Under the pieces are notes generated by a model that searched no databases, was not told where the DNA came from, and saw only the letters and a list, made by a program, of their open reading frames with translations. A stretch of DNA of 31,662 nt from Bordetella parapertussis (GTDB taxonomy: Bacteria > Pseudomonadota > Gammaproteobacteria > Burkholderiales > Burkholderiaceae_B): the NCBI GenBank assembly GCA_945911685.1, contig CAMEAW010000024.1, forward strand, positions 1-31,662, in the 5' to 3' direction. Positions 23,266-31,662 of the stretch are shown in pieces (the stretch's first letter is position 1; every line of letters begins with the position of its first letter). The position numbers and the translations under genes are program-made.

Positions 23266-24324
23266 TCAAGAGTCGGCCTCGCTCGCAATCGGCTCAGACA
23301 CCCACGCTTGCGCTAGCGTGTAGGTCACCGCGAGGGCCACAGGACCCACAAAAATACCAATCAACCCAAAACTCAACAAGCCGCCGATCACACCCGCAAA
23401 AATCAGTAGCAAGGGCAAGTCAGCACCCCGCTTAATCAGCATCGGTCGTAAGAAATTATCAATGCTCGTGACGATCAGGCTCCAGACTAATAAAAATATT
23501 GCCCACCCAGTGTCGCCTTGCCAAAACATCCAGGCCACGGCCGGAAAAAGCACCAGACTTGGGCCGATTTGTGCAATACACAGCATTAACATCAGGGCTG
23601 AGAGTATTGCCGCAAAGGGCACGCCCGCGATAACCAAGCCAACACCACCCAATACAGTTTGCACAACGGCGGTTACGCCCACGCCCAACGCGACGGCGCG
23701 AATAGCTTGCCCCGCCAACACCATCGCACCTTCACCACGTTCGCCCGCGAGGCGCCGGCCAAAGCTGCGAATCATTTTGGCCGCATCTTCACCCGCCGAA
23801 TACAAGATCGCAGAGATCGTGACCACGAGTAAAAATTGAATCAGCATGCCGCCCAAACCACCAAACTGCGAGAGTACCCACTTGCCGGTTGACGCAGCAT
23901 AAGGCGCAACGTGATCCATGAAGCCTGCTGCCCCACCCGCAATGAGGTCGGTCCAGGCAGTATTGATTTTTTCACCAATAAAAGGGATGTGTTCAACCCA
24001 ATCAGGCAAGGCAGGCAAACCGTTGCTGGCAAGACTTTTGCCCAACACCATAAACTGATCTGACTTCTGTGTAATCGTGCTGATGGCCCACCAAAGCGGC
24101 GCAACCAATAACAACAGCATCCCCACAGTCATGACGAGCACTGCGGGCGCCCGTCGCCCGCCAAAAGTCTTTTGCAATGAGATCAGCCACGGCCACGTTG
24201 CCACCACCAGCATGGTCGACCAGACGGTCGCGGCCAAAAAAGGGCGAAGCACCCAAAGCGACAAGGCAATCAACCCCACGATACAAAAGACGGCGAGCGT
24301 GTTGCGCGTTAGATCGTGGTGCAT
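23266..24324 (-). CDS. AI-2E family transporter (PerM/UPF0118 type)
   Basis: The 352-residue inner-membrane protein has the family arrangement. Two or three N-terminal membrane helices (IVGLIALSLWVLRPFLAATVWSTMLVVATWPWLI) precede a soluble middle region (about 85-145). Further helices include the signature GVPFAAILSALMLMLCIAQIGPSLVLFPAVAWMFWQGD, then LRPMLIKRGADLPLLLIFAGVIGGLLSFGLIGIFVGPVALA. Substrates vary or are unknown in this family; the name does not show autoinducer transport. AAGG lies 7 bases before the ATG. It starts 17 bases after the secA stop on the same strand, so it is probably co-transcribed with secA. That neighbour pairing is somewhat unexpected. Confidence 0.9.
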   Translation of the reverse strand: MHHDLTRNTLAVFCIVGLIALSLWVLRPFLAATVWSTMLVVATWPWLISLQKTFGGRRAPAVLVMTVGMLLLLVAPLWWAISTITQKSDQFMVLGKSLASNGLPALPDWVEHIPFIGEKINTAWTDLIAGGAAGFMDHVAPYAASTGKWVLSQFGGLGGMLIQFLLVVTISAILYSAGEDAAKMIRSFGRRLAGERGEGAMVLAGQAIRAVALGVGVTAVVQTVLGGVGLVIAGVPFAAILSALMLMLCIAQIGPSLVLFPAVAWMFWQGDTGWAIFLLVWSLIVTSIDNFLRPMLIKRGADLPLLLIFAGVIGGLLSFGLIGIFVGPVALAVTYTLAQAWVSEPIASEADS

Positions 24325-24341
24325 GGGTAGACCTTAAAAAA

Positions 24342-27095
24342 CTATCTTAGTTGACCGTGACACTGCTTGTATTTTTTACCGCTTCCACACGGGCAGGGCT
24401 CGTTGCGACCCACCTTAGGCATGATGTTACGAACGGTGCCGGGATGGTCTGACGCCGGCGCAGGGATGGCCGCAGCCTGCTCACCACCTTCTTGATATTC
24501 AGAGTGTTGATATTCAATCTGTTGATTTTGCGCGGCTAAGGCCGCAGCCTCTTCTGCCTGCTGGACTTCTTCGGCCGATTGAATGCGGACAGTCATCAAG
24601 ACCTTAATCGCATCATCACGCACGCGGTCAAGCATGTCTGAGAACAGTTCAAAGGCCTCGCGCTTGTACTCTTGCTTAGGATTTTTTTGTGCATACCCAC
24701 GCAGGTGAATGCCCTGACGCAAATGATCTAGAGCAGAGAGATGCTCGCGCCACTGCGAATCAATCACCTGCAACATGATCGAGCGCTCAAAATTAGCCCA
24801 CGACTCTGCACCCACGACGTCGGATTTTTGCTGATACGCTTCACGCGCCGCGGTTAAGACGTGCTCGAGCACGTCTTCGTCGGTAAAGCTCTTTGACTGT
24901 TTAACTAACTCACTCAGTCCGACGCTTAATTGCCAATCCGACTCAAGCGAAAGTTGCAAGGCATCAATATCCCATTGCTCTTCGACTGAGTTTTCGGGCA
25001 CAAACTTATTAACTAAATCGGTAAAGGTGCCATCGCGCAAGCTATTGACCGTCTCGGTAATCGCCTGCGCCTCGAGCACCTCGTTGCGTTGCGAATAAAT
25101 AACTTTACGCTGATCATTGGCAACGTCATCGTATTCGAGCAATTGCTTGCGCACGTCAAAGTTACGGCCTTCGACCTTGCGCTGTGCGGATTCGATTGAA
25201 CGCGACACCATGCCTGCTTCGATTGGCTCGCCCTCTGGTAACTTGAGCCTTTCCATGATCGAGCGCACGCGGTCGCCCGCAAAAATACGCATGAGTGGAT
25301 CTTCAAGAGACAAGTAGAAACGCGAAGAACCTGGGTCACCCTGCCGGCCCGCACGACCACGCAACTGATTATCAATACGGCGTGACTCGTGGCGCTCGGT
25401 GCCGATAATACGCAAACCACCCGCGGCTTTGACGCGATCGTTGAGCGGTTGCCATTCGTGACGGATCTTTTCGATTTGCGTCGCTTTTTCGGCATCTGAA
25501 AGCTCAGATTTGGCGCGAATCAGTTCAACTTGTTTTTCAATGCTGCCCCCTAGAACGATATCGGTACCGCGTCCAGCCATGTTGGTCGCGATCGTAATGT
25601 GACCTGGCCGGCCGGCCTCAGCCACGATCTCGGCTTCGCGCGCATGCTGCTTCGCGTTGAGCACCTCGTGCACGAGCTTGGCCTGATCTAGCATGCCCGA
25701 CAACAGTTCAGAGTTTTCGATACTAGTCGTGCCTACCAAAACGGGTTGCCCGCGCTCTTGGCAATCGCGAATATCAGCCAAAATCGCGTTAAATTTTTCG
25801 GGCGCTGATTTAAAAATTTGGTCGTTTTGATCAGCGCGTACCATAGGCCGATTCGTTGGCACGATGACCGTTTGCAAGCCATAAATCTCTTGAAACTCAT
25901 AAGCTTCGGTATCAGCTGTGCCGGTCATGCCAGCAAGCTTTTCGTACATTCTAAAAAAGTTTTGAAACGTAATCGAAGCCAGCGTTTGATTTTCAAGTTG
26001 AATCTTGACGCCCTCTTTGGCCTCAACGGCCTGATGCAAACCATCAGACCATCGACGCCCCACCATCATGCGGCCCGTAAATTCATCCACAATGACAACT
26101 TCGTCGTCTTGCACAACATAGTGTTGATCACGAAAAAACAAGGTGTGGCCTCGTAGGGCCGCCATCAAATGATGTATCAATGCAATATTGCGGGGTTCGT
26201 ATAAAGACTGGCCCTCTGGCAATAACTGTAAGCGCGTCAGTATGCCCTCGGATTTTTCATGCCCAGCCTCAGACAGAAAAACGGTGTGATTTTTCTCATC
26301 GACCCAGTAATCGCCTTCGGGCTCAGGCTCGGTTGGCTTTGGCTCTGTTGTCATGCGCGTGAGCAACGCGGGTACCGCGTTCATCCGGACATATAACTCG
26401 GTGTGGTCTTCGGCCTGCCCAGAAATGATCAACGGCGTGCGCGCCTCGTCGATCAAAATTGAATCGACCTCGTCGACAATCGCAAAAACCAACGCACGCT
26501 GGCGTCGGTCTTCGACACGGTGTTCCATGTTGTCACGCAAGTAGTCAAAGCCAAACTCATTATTGGTGCCGTAGGTAATATCGGCCCGATAGGCTTGGAT
26601 TTTTTCGGCATTATCTTGTTGGGGTACGACGACCCCAACGGTCAACCCCAGAAATCCATACAAGCGGCCCATCCACTGGGCATCACGCCTGGCGAGATAG
26701 TCGTTGACCGTGACAACATGTACCCCACGCCCCTGGAGGGCATTGAGATAAACCGGCAAGGTCGCCATCAGGGTCTTGCCTTCGCCTGTGCGCATTTCAG
26801 CGATCTGGCCGTGATGCAAGACCATGCCGCCTAACAGCTGGACGTCGAAGTGGCGCATGCCAAATACCCGTACGCCAGCCTCGCGAACAACAGCAAAAGC
26901 CTCGGGCAGCAGCTGTTCGAGGGTTTCGCCGGAAGCCAGTCGTTCTTTAAAGGTAGCTGTTTTGCCCTGCAATTGCTCGTCAGACAGCACCTGCATTTGC
27001 GGCTCGAGTGCATTAATTTGCACAACATGACGGCGTAGCTGCTTGAGCAACCGATCATTACTACTACCAAAGATTTTTTTAAGTAGTGAAAACAT
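24342..27095 (-). CDS. secA: Preprotein translocase subunit SecA
   Basis: The 917-residue ATPase drives protein export through SecYEG. It begins [22 protein letters not shown], as E. coli SecA does; a GTG five codons upstream is less likely. Walker A is MRTGEGKTL (101-109). [19 protein letters not shown] is the DEAD-like motif, followed by the preprotein cross-linking region. [14 protein letters not shown] and [14 protein letters not shown] mark the second motor domain. The helical scaffold/wing and a C-terminal SEC-C zinc motif ([13 protein letters not shown]), which contacts SecB, complete it. The length is normal. The gap to the M23 peptidase gene (27096-27268) has no gene. Confidence 0.98.
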   Translation of the reverse strand: MFSLLKKIFGSSNDRLLKQLRRHVVQINALEPQMQVLSDEQLQGKTATFKERLASGETLEQLLPEAFAVVREAGVRVFGMRHFDVQLLGGMVLHHGQIAEMRTGEGKTLMATLPVYLNALQGRGVHVVTVNDYLARRDAQWMGRLYGFLGLTVGVVVPQQDNAEKIQAYRADITYGTNNEFGFDYLRDNMEHRVEDRRQRALVFAIVDEVDSILIDEARTPLIISGQAEDHTELYVRMNAVPALLTRMTTEPKPTEPEPEGDYWVDEKNHTVFLSEAGHEKSEGILTRLQLLPEGQSLYEPRNIALIHHLMAALRGHTLFFRDQHYVVQDDEVVIVDEFTGRMMVGRRWSDGLHQAVEAKEGVKIQLENQTLASITFQNFFRMYEKLAGMTGTADTEAYEFQEIYGLQTVIVPTNRPMVRADQNDQIFKSAPEKFNAILADIRDCQERGQPVLVGTTSIENSELLSGMLDQAKLVHEVLNAKQHAREAEIVAEAGRPGHITIATNMAGRGTDIVLGGSIEKQVELIRAKSELSDAEKATQIEKIRHEWQPLNDRVKAAGGLRIIGTERHESRRIDNQLRGRAGRQGDPGSSRFYLSLEDPLMRIFAGDRVRSIMERLKLPEGEPIEAGMVSRSIESAQRKVEGRNFDVRKQLLEYDDVANDQRKVIYSQRNEVLEAQAITETVNSLRDGTFTDLVNKFVPENSVEEQWDIDALQLSLESDWQLSVGLSELVKQSKSFTDEDVLEHVLTAAREAYQQKSDVVGAESWANFERSIMLQVIDSQWREHLSALDHLRQGIHLRGYAQKNPKQEYKREAFELFSDMLDRVRDDAIKVLMTVRIQSAEEVQQAEEAAALAAQNQQIEYQHSEYQEGGEQAAAIPAPASDHPGTVRNIMPKVGRNEPCPCGSGKKYKQCHGQLR

Positions 27096-27237
27096 TCGCG
27101 TCAGACCCACACAGACCCGTGCACACTACACACAGGTCAGCGCCTATAAGAGTTAAGGCAAATTGCTGCCAGTTAGCCTAGCAGTTTAACGCAGGCGGGG
27201 CTTTCTCGTCAGCGCTGAGCTAAGGGTGCGCCCTAAC

Positions 27238-27252
27238 TTGCCAAGCTGGCAA
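27238..27252. repeat. Small palindrome after the M23 peptidase gene
   Basis: TTGCCA-AGC-TGGCAA forms a 6-base stem with a 3-base loop, 16 bases past the peptidase stop and before secA. There is no U tract, so it may be a weak attenuator, an mRNA-end structure or a chance palindrome. Confidence 0.3.
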
Positions 27253-27268
27253 CAACTATCAGAATTGT

Positions 27269-28207
27269 TCATTGGCCAGAGCCAAGCCAGACCGAGGCCG
27301 GCGCAACAGAGCTGCCAGTCAGGTAAGCCCTTGGATCCTGCGGCTTATCGTGCTTTCGGACTTCAAAGTGCAGGTGGGGCCCCGTCGACAAACCGGTAGA
27401 ACCGACGCGCGCGATCAGTTGCCCGCGAGCGACGAGGTCTCCTTTTTTAACCAACAGTACCTTGGCATGCGCGTAGCGTGTGAGAAGGCCGTCGCCGTGA
27501 TCAATTTCGATCAAATTACCAAATCCGCCTTGATACGCAGCGGTGCGTACGACACCCCCAGAAGCCGCTAAAATTGGGGTGCCAGACGGGGCAGCGAAGT
27601 CTAAGCCCTCGTGCGTGCTGGGCTCGGCATGAAATGGATGCCGGCGCCAGCCATAAGTCGAGCTAAGTTGCGCCGTAGAAGCGATCGGCATTGCCGTGGG
27701 TTGTCGCGCAAGCGTTGCAGCGCGCTTGGTTAATACTAGGTCAAACAGCGTAAGCTGCTCGGTTTTTTTGACTAAATCTGTCTGTAAATCACAAAGTTGT
27801 CGCCCCACGCGTGTCAGGGTGTGTGTGTCGCTTCCTGCCCTAAGCGTTGCGTTGGCGCCGTGTTCGGCCACAATGTGTAAATCGTTTGTGGCAAAGCCTG
27901 CCAGCCCAGCGACGCGACGGCTTAGTGCGTCAAGACGCTGATGATTCGCCTGCAGCACGCCGACCTGCATGAAAATCGCATCAAGAGCCTGTTGATTCGC
28001 CGAATCTGTGACACGCGTCGTACTTGAGCGCAGCGGCCGCCCACTGCCCGAGCGCTCAGCGATACTAGAGTCAAGGGCACGTTGCAAGCTGGCCCCTGCG
28101 TGCAAGATCGCCACAATGAGCACCAAGCCGCAAAGCAAGCACTTGCCTAAATTTAGCGAGATGATGCCGTGGACGGCACGATCGCGAGGCATAATGATGA
28201 CCTTCAT
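27269..28207 (-). CDS. M23-family (LytM-type) metallopeptidase, membrane anchored
   Basis: The 312-residue protein has a short cytosolic start, one N-terminal membrane helix (about 16-36) and a periplasmic helical linker (about 60-190). A C-terminal LytM domain follows. Zinc ligands are in SSTYGWRRHPFHAEPSTHEGLDFAAPSGTP (the H and D of THEGLD) and HLHFEV, so the site looks active, and peptidoglycan cross-link cleavage is expected. It lies between lpxC and secA near the division cluster, a position often seen in betaproteobacteria. The ATG at 28207 has AAGG 6 bases upstream; the ATG at 28192 and a GTG at 28222 are alternatives. Its 5' end is only 17 bases from that of the divergent DciA-like gene. 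Confidence 0.88.
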   Translation of the reverse strand: MKVIIMPRDRAVHGIISLNLGKCLLCGLVLIVAILHAGASLQRALDSSIAERSGSGRPLRSSTTRVTDSANQQALDAIFMQVGVLQANHQRLDALSRRVAGLAGFATNDLHIVAEHGANATLRAGSDTHTLTRVGRQLCDLQTDLVKKTEQLTLFDLVLTKRAATLARQPTAMPIASTAQLSSTYGWRRHPFHAEPSTHEGLDFAAPSGTPILAASGGVVRTAAYQGGFGNLIEIDHGDGLLTRYAHAKVLLVKKGDLVARGQLIARVGSTGLSTGPHLHFEVRKHDKPQDPRAYLTGSSVAPASVWLGSGQ

Positions 28208-28224
28208 AACAACCCTTATCACTC

Positions 28225-28773
28225 ATGGTTACGACCCCTCGCAGGCCGACCGGCAATCCAACAAAGGGAGCTCACCTGATCGGATGGCTAGGCCACGATG
28301 CGCAAGCGGCAGGCGTGCTTGCGACGGCCCAACTGCATCTCAAACTTCGTGCCGTGGTTGAACAGGCTTTACCGGCCGCTATGCGCGGAGCCTTTGACGT
28401 TTTAAAAATCGAACAAAGCACGCTGACCTTGATGGTGAGCAGCGCAGCCTTTGCCGCAAAATTTCGTCAGTTAGCGCCCAGAGTGACTGCTCACATACAG
28501 GCAGCAGGCTGGAATCTCATAGAAATCAAACTGCGGGTGCAGGGTGGGCTTGGCATCCCAGTGGCAGTGCAACCCCCAAAAGAGGCACGTGCGCTTGACC
28601 AACACGACTTAAAAACGTTTGAAGCGCTGAATCAGCAGTTACGACCTGGCCCTTTGGCCGATGCTGTAGCTCGGTTATTAGCGCACCATCAGCCCAGCTC
28701 CGCACCGCCGCTTAAGCCAGCTTCCACTCTTGGCGAAACGCCAACGGAGCCTTCGCCGCAGACTCGTAAGTAA
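28225..28773 (+). CDS. DUF721/DciA-family protein (probable replicative helicase loader)
   Basis: The 182-residue protein has a DUF721-like core (about 30-112; [51 protein letters not shown]), shared with DciA, the ancestral bacterial helicase operator that loads DnaB. A Pro-rich, poorly ordered tail (about 135-182) follows. Its gene position beside lpxC and secA is typical of betaproteobacterial DUF721. It is the only plus-strand gene in the last 8 kb. It starts 17 bases from the divergent M23 gene, and its last 62 bases overlap the 3' end of lpxC on the opposite strand. No good ribosome binding site is visible before the ATG, which is the only early start. Confidence 0.78.
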   Translation: MVTTPRRPTGNPTKGAHLIGWLGHDAQAAGVLATAQLHLKLRAVVEQALPAAMRGAFDVLKIEQSTLTLMVSSAAFAAKFRQLAPRVTAHIQAAGWNLIEIKLRVQGGLGIPVAVQPPKEARALDQHDLKTFEALNQQLRPGPLADAVARLLAHHQPSSAPPLKPASTLGETPTEPSPQTRK

Positions 28774-29635
28774 TAACTTCAAAAGCATCAGGCTGGGCCA
28801 ACAACTTAAGCGCCAACTGATTGTTTAAGGCATGACCCGACTTGCAGGCCACATAGCGCGCCACCAACGGCTTACCGATTAAATACAGATCGCCAACCGC
28901 ATCCAGGATTTTGTGTTTGACAAACTCGTCGTCATAACGCAAACCGTCTGAGTTTAAAACACGGTACTCATCCATCACGATCGCGTTATCAAAACTGCCA
29001 CCGCGCGCTAGACCGGCAGAACGCAAAGCCTCAACCTCATTCACAAAACCAAAGGTACGCGCCCGGGCAATTTGCTTGACGTACGAGTCGGTTGCGAAGT
29101 CGATTTCTGCAAAGCTTGCAGTCGAATCGATGGCTGGATGACGAAAGTCAATTGAAAAGGCGACAGCAAAGCCTTCGTGCGGCTCGAGACGAGCCCATTT
29201 GGCGTCTACCCCTTCACCCTCGCGGACTTCGATGGGCTTCAGGACCCGTAAAAACTGCTTTGCACTGGCTTGTTCTTGGATGCCGGCCGAACGCAATAGA
29301 TAAACAAAGGTTGCAGCACTGCCGTCCATGATGGGGACTTCTTCGGCGGTCAGGTCAACATGCAGATTATCGATGCCTAAACCTGCGAGGGCTGACATCA
29401 AATGCTCGACGGTAGATACCCGCGCCTGACCATTGGACAGCACGGATGCCATGCGCGTGTCTTTTACCATCGCAGCCTGAGCGGGCAAATCCACAACCTC
29501 TGGCAAATCGATGCGGTGGAAGACGATTCCGGTGTTTGGTGCCGCGGGGCGCAAAGTCAGCTCAACCCGCCGACCTGAATGCAGGCCAACCCCAGTGGTT
29601 TTAACAAGCTGTTTGATGGTGCGTTGACGGAACAT
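28712..29635 (-). CDS. lpxC: UDP-3-O-acyl-N-acetylglucosamine deacetylase
   Basis: The 307-residue enzyme performs the committed step of lipid A synthesis. The start [21 protein letters not shown] is the family N-terminus; an upstream TTG at 29653 is rejected. The zinc ligands are H78 ([10 protein letters not shown]), H241 and D245 ([13 protein letters not shown]), with E77 next to the metal and catalytic H268 in KSGHALNN. The length is normal. It lies downstream of ftsZ, as in many Gram-negative dcw clusters. The 62-base 3' overlap with the DciA-like gene is noted under that gene. Confidence 0.97.
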   Translation of the reverse strand: MFRQRTIKQLVKTTGVGLHSGRRVELTLRPAAPNTGIVFHRIDLPEVVDLPAQAAMVKDTRMASVLSNGQARVSTVEHLMSALAGLGIDNLHVDLTAEEVPIMDGSAATFVYLLRSAGIQEQASAKQFLRVLKPIEVREGEGVDAKWARLEPHEGFAVAFSIDFRHPAIDSTASFAEIDFATDSYVKQIARARTFGFVNEVEALRSAGLARGGSFDNAIVMDEYRVLNSDGLRYDDEFVKHKILDAVGDLYLIGKPLVARYVACKSGHALNNQLALKLLAQPDAFEVITYESAAKAPLAFRQEWKLA

Positions 29636-29713
29636 AACGGGCGAAAATCTCAATAAAACTTACGCAATTGTAGCGCCTTTAGCCATCGCTGCGCCATAGA
29701 CGACCGACAACAA

Positions 29714-29741
29714 CGCACCTGCGTCGGGGAACGCAGGTGCG
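29714..29741. terminator. 11-bp stem-loop between ftsZ and lpxC
   Basis: CGCACCTGCGT (29714-29724) and its perfect complement ACGCAGGTGCG (29731-29741) enclose a 6-base loop. It lies 99 bases past the ftsZ stop and 79 bases before lpxC. Without a U run it is more likely an attenuator, an RNA-processing or stabilising structure than a full intrinsic terminator. Confidence 0.5.
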
Positions 29742-29839
29742 CAGCCAGCCACCCCAACGGGGCAACTGGCAGAGGGAGCGATGCAAACGAACTAAATCAA
29801 GCTATTTAAATGCTGTCTTTAATTCGCTTTAATCCTGAC

Positions 29840-31000
29840 TTAATCAGCCTGACGGCGTAAAAACGCGGGGATGTCGTAATGCTCCATACCCGAGGTTTCG
29901 AGAGCACGCACCTGAGCCTGCGCATTTGCACCGCCACGACCACGCATGACATTCGGTGCGTTCATCTCTGTGCCGGTCGCCATCGTTAAGCCATCGGTCC
30001 CGTTACGCAGACCTGCTGCGGCCTCAGGCATCTGCACCAACTTAGGCTTAGCACGACCCAAACCTGTTGCCACCACCGTCACGCGCAGATTGTCGCCCAT
30101 CGATTCGTCGTATGCCGTACCAAAAATAACGGTGGCATCGGCCGAAGCAAAGCTCTGGATATGATCCATCACTGTGCGAGTCTCTTTCATTTTGAGCGAG
30201 CTGCTTGCCGTAATGTTTACCAACACACCACGCACACCGTTCAAATCAACACCCTCAAGCAGTGGGCAGGCAACGGCTTGCTCAGCTGCAATCCTAGCGC
30301 GATCAGGTCCGCTAGCAATCGCCGTACCCATCATGGCCTGGCCTTGCTCGCCCATGATGGTTTTAACGTCTTGGAAGTCAACGTTGACGTTGCCCTCGAC
30401 ATTAATAATTTCAGCAATCCCAGCGCAGGCATTGTGCAACACATCATCCGCAGCCTTGAAGCAATCGGCCTGAGTGGCATCTTCGTCCATCAACTCATAC
30501 AGGTTCTCATTGAGCACCACGATGAGCGAATGCACATGCTTAGACAGTTCGTCGATGCCTTCTTCAGACATCTTCATACGCCGATTGCCTTCGAACGAAA
30601 AGGGCTTGGTAACCACACCTACGGTCAAAATGCCAAGATCCTTTGCAACTTCAGCAACAATTGGCCCCGCTCCAGTGCCTGTCCCACCACCCATACCCGC
30701 AGTGATGAAGACCATATGCGCACCCGCAAGCGCCGAGCGAATTTCTTCGCGCGCCGATTCAGCTGCCGCGCGGCCTTGATCAGGCTTAGCCCCTGCACCA
30801 AGACCCGAGCTACCCAAACGAATCTGCACGGGCGCATTCGTGGCAGCCAACGCTTGCGCATCGGTATTGCAACAAATGAAATCGACCCCCTGCACACCCG
30901 AACGGATCATGTGCGAGACGGCATTACCGCCCGCACCGCCCACACCTACCACTTTAATAACCGTGGATTTTTTTGCGTTATCTAACATTTCAAACATCAT
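29840..31000 (-). CDS. ftsZ: Cell division protein FtsZ
   Basis: The 386-residue tubulin-like GTPase forms the Z-ring. The N-terminus is MMFEMLDNAKKSTVIKVVGVGGAGGNAVSHMI, followed by the tubulin signature GGGTGTGAGPIVAEVA, the T7 loop with NVDFQDVKTIM, a short variable linker and the C-terminal peptide YDIPAFLRRQAD that binds FtsA and ZipA. GAGGGAG lies 6 bases upstream of the ATG at 31000 (9 bases before a second ATG at 30997). ftsA precedes it, with a 175-base gap that contains inverted repeats. Confidence 0.98.
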   Translation of the reverse strand: MMFEMLDNAKKSTVIKVVGVGGAGGNAVSHMIRSGVQGVDFICCNTDAQALAATNAPVQIRLGSSGLGAGAKPDQGRAAAESAREEIRSALAGAHMVFITAGMGGGTGTGAGPIVAEVAKDLGILTVGVVTKPFSFEGNRRMKMSEEGIDELSKHVHSLIVVLNENLYELMDEDATQADCFKAADDVLHNACAGIAEIINVEGNVNVDFQDVKTIMGEQGQAMMGTAIASGPDRARIAAEQAVACPLLEGVDLNGVRGVLVNITASSSLKMKETRTVMDHIQSFASADATVIFGTAYDESMGDNLRVTVVATGLGRAKPKLVQMPEAAAGLRNGTDGLTMATGTEMNAPNVMRGRGGANAQAQVRALETSGMEHYDIPAFLRRQAD

Positions 31001-31030
31001 GATTGACTCCCTCAAGTCGTAACTACAAAA

Positions 31031-31111
31031 CGTTTCTAAAAGTCCCCAACTACATTATTTAGAAATCGTTTCAAACGCGATGCCGATCGTATCCGCACCG
31101 AGTTTGAAACG
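31031..31111. repeat. Nested inverted repeats in the ftsA-ftsZ intergenic region
   Basis: A perfect 10-base inverted pair CGTTTCAAAC (31067-31076) and GTTTGAAACG (31102-31111) has a 25-base spacer. A second, near-perfect pair CGTTTCTAAA (31031-31040) and TTTAGAAATCG (31058-31068) overlaps it. These sit 30-110 bases upstream of the ftsZ start and could be ftsZ regulatory sites or alternating mRNA hairpins. Confidence 0.65.
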
Positions 31112-31175
31112 CCTCTCTAGCAGACCGGCAACCTCAAATAAGCTGCCCATCTGTTTGGCGCCGGATGACGCCAAT

Positions 31176-31662
31176 TCAATGCATAAACCACTCTTTCATT
31201 CGGATTAAAACCGCCTTAAAGCTGCCAGACTGCTGAGTGACTTTTCGACCCCGCAAGCGCTGCATACGCGCCTCGCTCAACAACCCCATCACCGTAGAAA
31301 AACGGGGGTTGCGCATGACATCCGCAAGGCTGCCCTGGTATTCGGGTACAGCGACGCGCACCGGCTTTAAGAAGATATCTTCGGCGAGTTCAACGATGCC
31401 GGGTAATAAAGCCGTGCCGCCCGTCAACACCACGCCCGAAGACAACAAGTCTTCGTAACCTGATTCTCGAATCACACCCTGCACAAGGTCGAACAACTCA
31501 GCAACTCTTGGCTCGATGATCGCGCCAAGTGTCTGGCGCTTCACAAGCCGTGGCGCACGATCGCCTAAACCAGGCACCTCAACGGTGTCGTCCGGGTTTG
31601 CAAGCACCTCTTTGGCCACGCCGTAGCGCAGTTTGATCTCTTCAGCATCTGGCGTAGGAGTC
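31176..31662 (-). CDS. ftsA: Cell division protein FtsA, C-terminal part (cut by window edge)
   Basis: About the last 161 residues of the actin-like FtsA are visible, and the frame stays open to base 31662. The ATP-binding segment VVLTGGTALLPGIVELAEDIF is typical of the FtsA C-terminal subdomain. It is followed by PVRVAVPEYQGSLADVMRNPRFSTVMGLL and the basic amphipathic C-terminal helix (SGSFKAVLIRMKEWFMH), which anchors FtsA to the membrane. It lies upstream of ftsZ on the same strand in the usual dcw order. Confidence 0.95.
   Translation of the reverse strand, partial: TPTPDAEEIKLRYGVAKEVLANPDDTVEVPGLGDRAPRLVKRQTLGAIIEPRVAELFDLVQGVIRESGYEDLLSSGVVLTGGTALLPGIVELAEDIFLKPVRVAVPEYQGSLADVMRNPRFSTVMGLLSEARMQRLRGRKVTQQSGSFKAVLIRMKEWFMH

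Noticed and set aside
25013..25495. 160-codon minus-strand open frame
   Set aside because: It is an alternative frame inside secA, which is intact in the main frame.
30161..30985. 274-codon plus-strand open frame
   Set aside because: It is fully antisense to ftsZ, with composition typical of a shadow frame.

Overview
The window looks like a chromosomal stretch of a betaproteobacterium, most likely Burkholderiales and Alcaligenaceae-like. This is inferred from the order ftsA-ftsZ-lpxC-(DUF721/DciA)-M23 peptidase-secA, from a FadN-type beta-oxidation cluster, and from protein sequence style; no phylogeny was run. I see no CRISPR array, rRNA, insertion sequence, phage gene or integrase. Apart from one tRNA-Lys, the window is protein-coding, in short transcription units that often diverge.

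Region by region: (1) 1-2100 is a small catabolic locus. A hydantoinase/dihydropyrimidinase-type amidohydrolase (cut by the window edge, minus strand) diverges from an Asp/Glu racemase-superfamily enzyme with an arylmalonate-decarboxylase-like active site. A GntR/FCD regulator follows that enzyme, and the shared intergenic region carries TGTyGACA palindromes that are good operator candidates. (2) 2178-5034 is an AT-richer two-gene operon: a two-cysteine aspartate racemase overlapping a SulP transporter fused to STAS and cyclic-nucleotide-binding domains. It lies just downstream of a complete tRNA-Lys(UUU) unit with promoter and terminator. (3) 5547-6221 encodes a lone small outer-membrane beta-barrel protein ending at a strong bidirectional terminator. 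(4) 6416-14763 is a fatty-acid degradation cluster: thiolase, FadN-type 3-hydroxyacyl-CoA dehydrogenase/enoyl-CoA hydratase, acyl-CoA dehydrogenase and a TetR regulator on the minus strand, with a long-chain acyl-CoA ligase diverging. The tetR-fadD gap holds a 7-bp tandem repeat and a palindromic operator candidate. (5) 14874-17042 encodes a GH31-fold protein with several catalytic signature positions lost. (6) 17255-19063 is an MnmC-type tRNA-modifying oxidoreductase whose N-terminal methyltransferase region has lost its SAM motif. (7) 19238-23124 holds a YeiH-family putative sulfate exporter, the Mg transporter MgtE, a cysteine-dioxygenase-family thiol dioxygenase and a divergent Lrp/AsnC regulator. 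(8) 23266-31662 is the end of the division/cell-wall cluster and the secretion ATPase: ftsA (partial), ftsZ, lpxC, an M23 peptidase, secA and an AI-2E-family permease, all minus strand. A DUF721/DciA gene on the plus strand is wedged between lpxC and the M23 gene.

The best leads for something little described are the racemase plus SulP-STAS-cNMP operon (a predicted cyclic-nucleotide-gated acidic amino acid or dicarboxylate system), the GH31 protein without its usual catalytic acids, the SAM-motif-less MnmC, and the heptanucleotide repeat at the fatty-acid regulatory switch. No wholly new defence or mobile system is visible.
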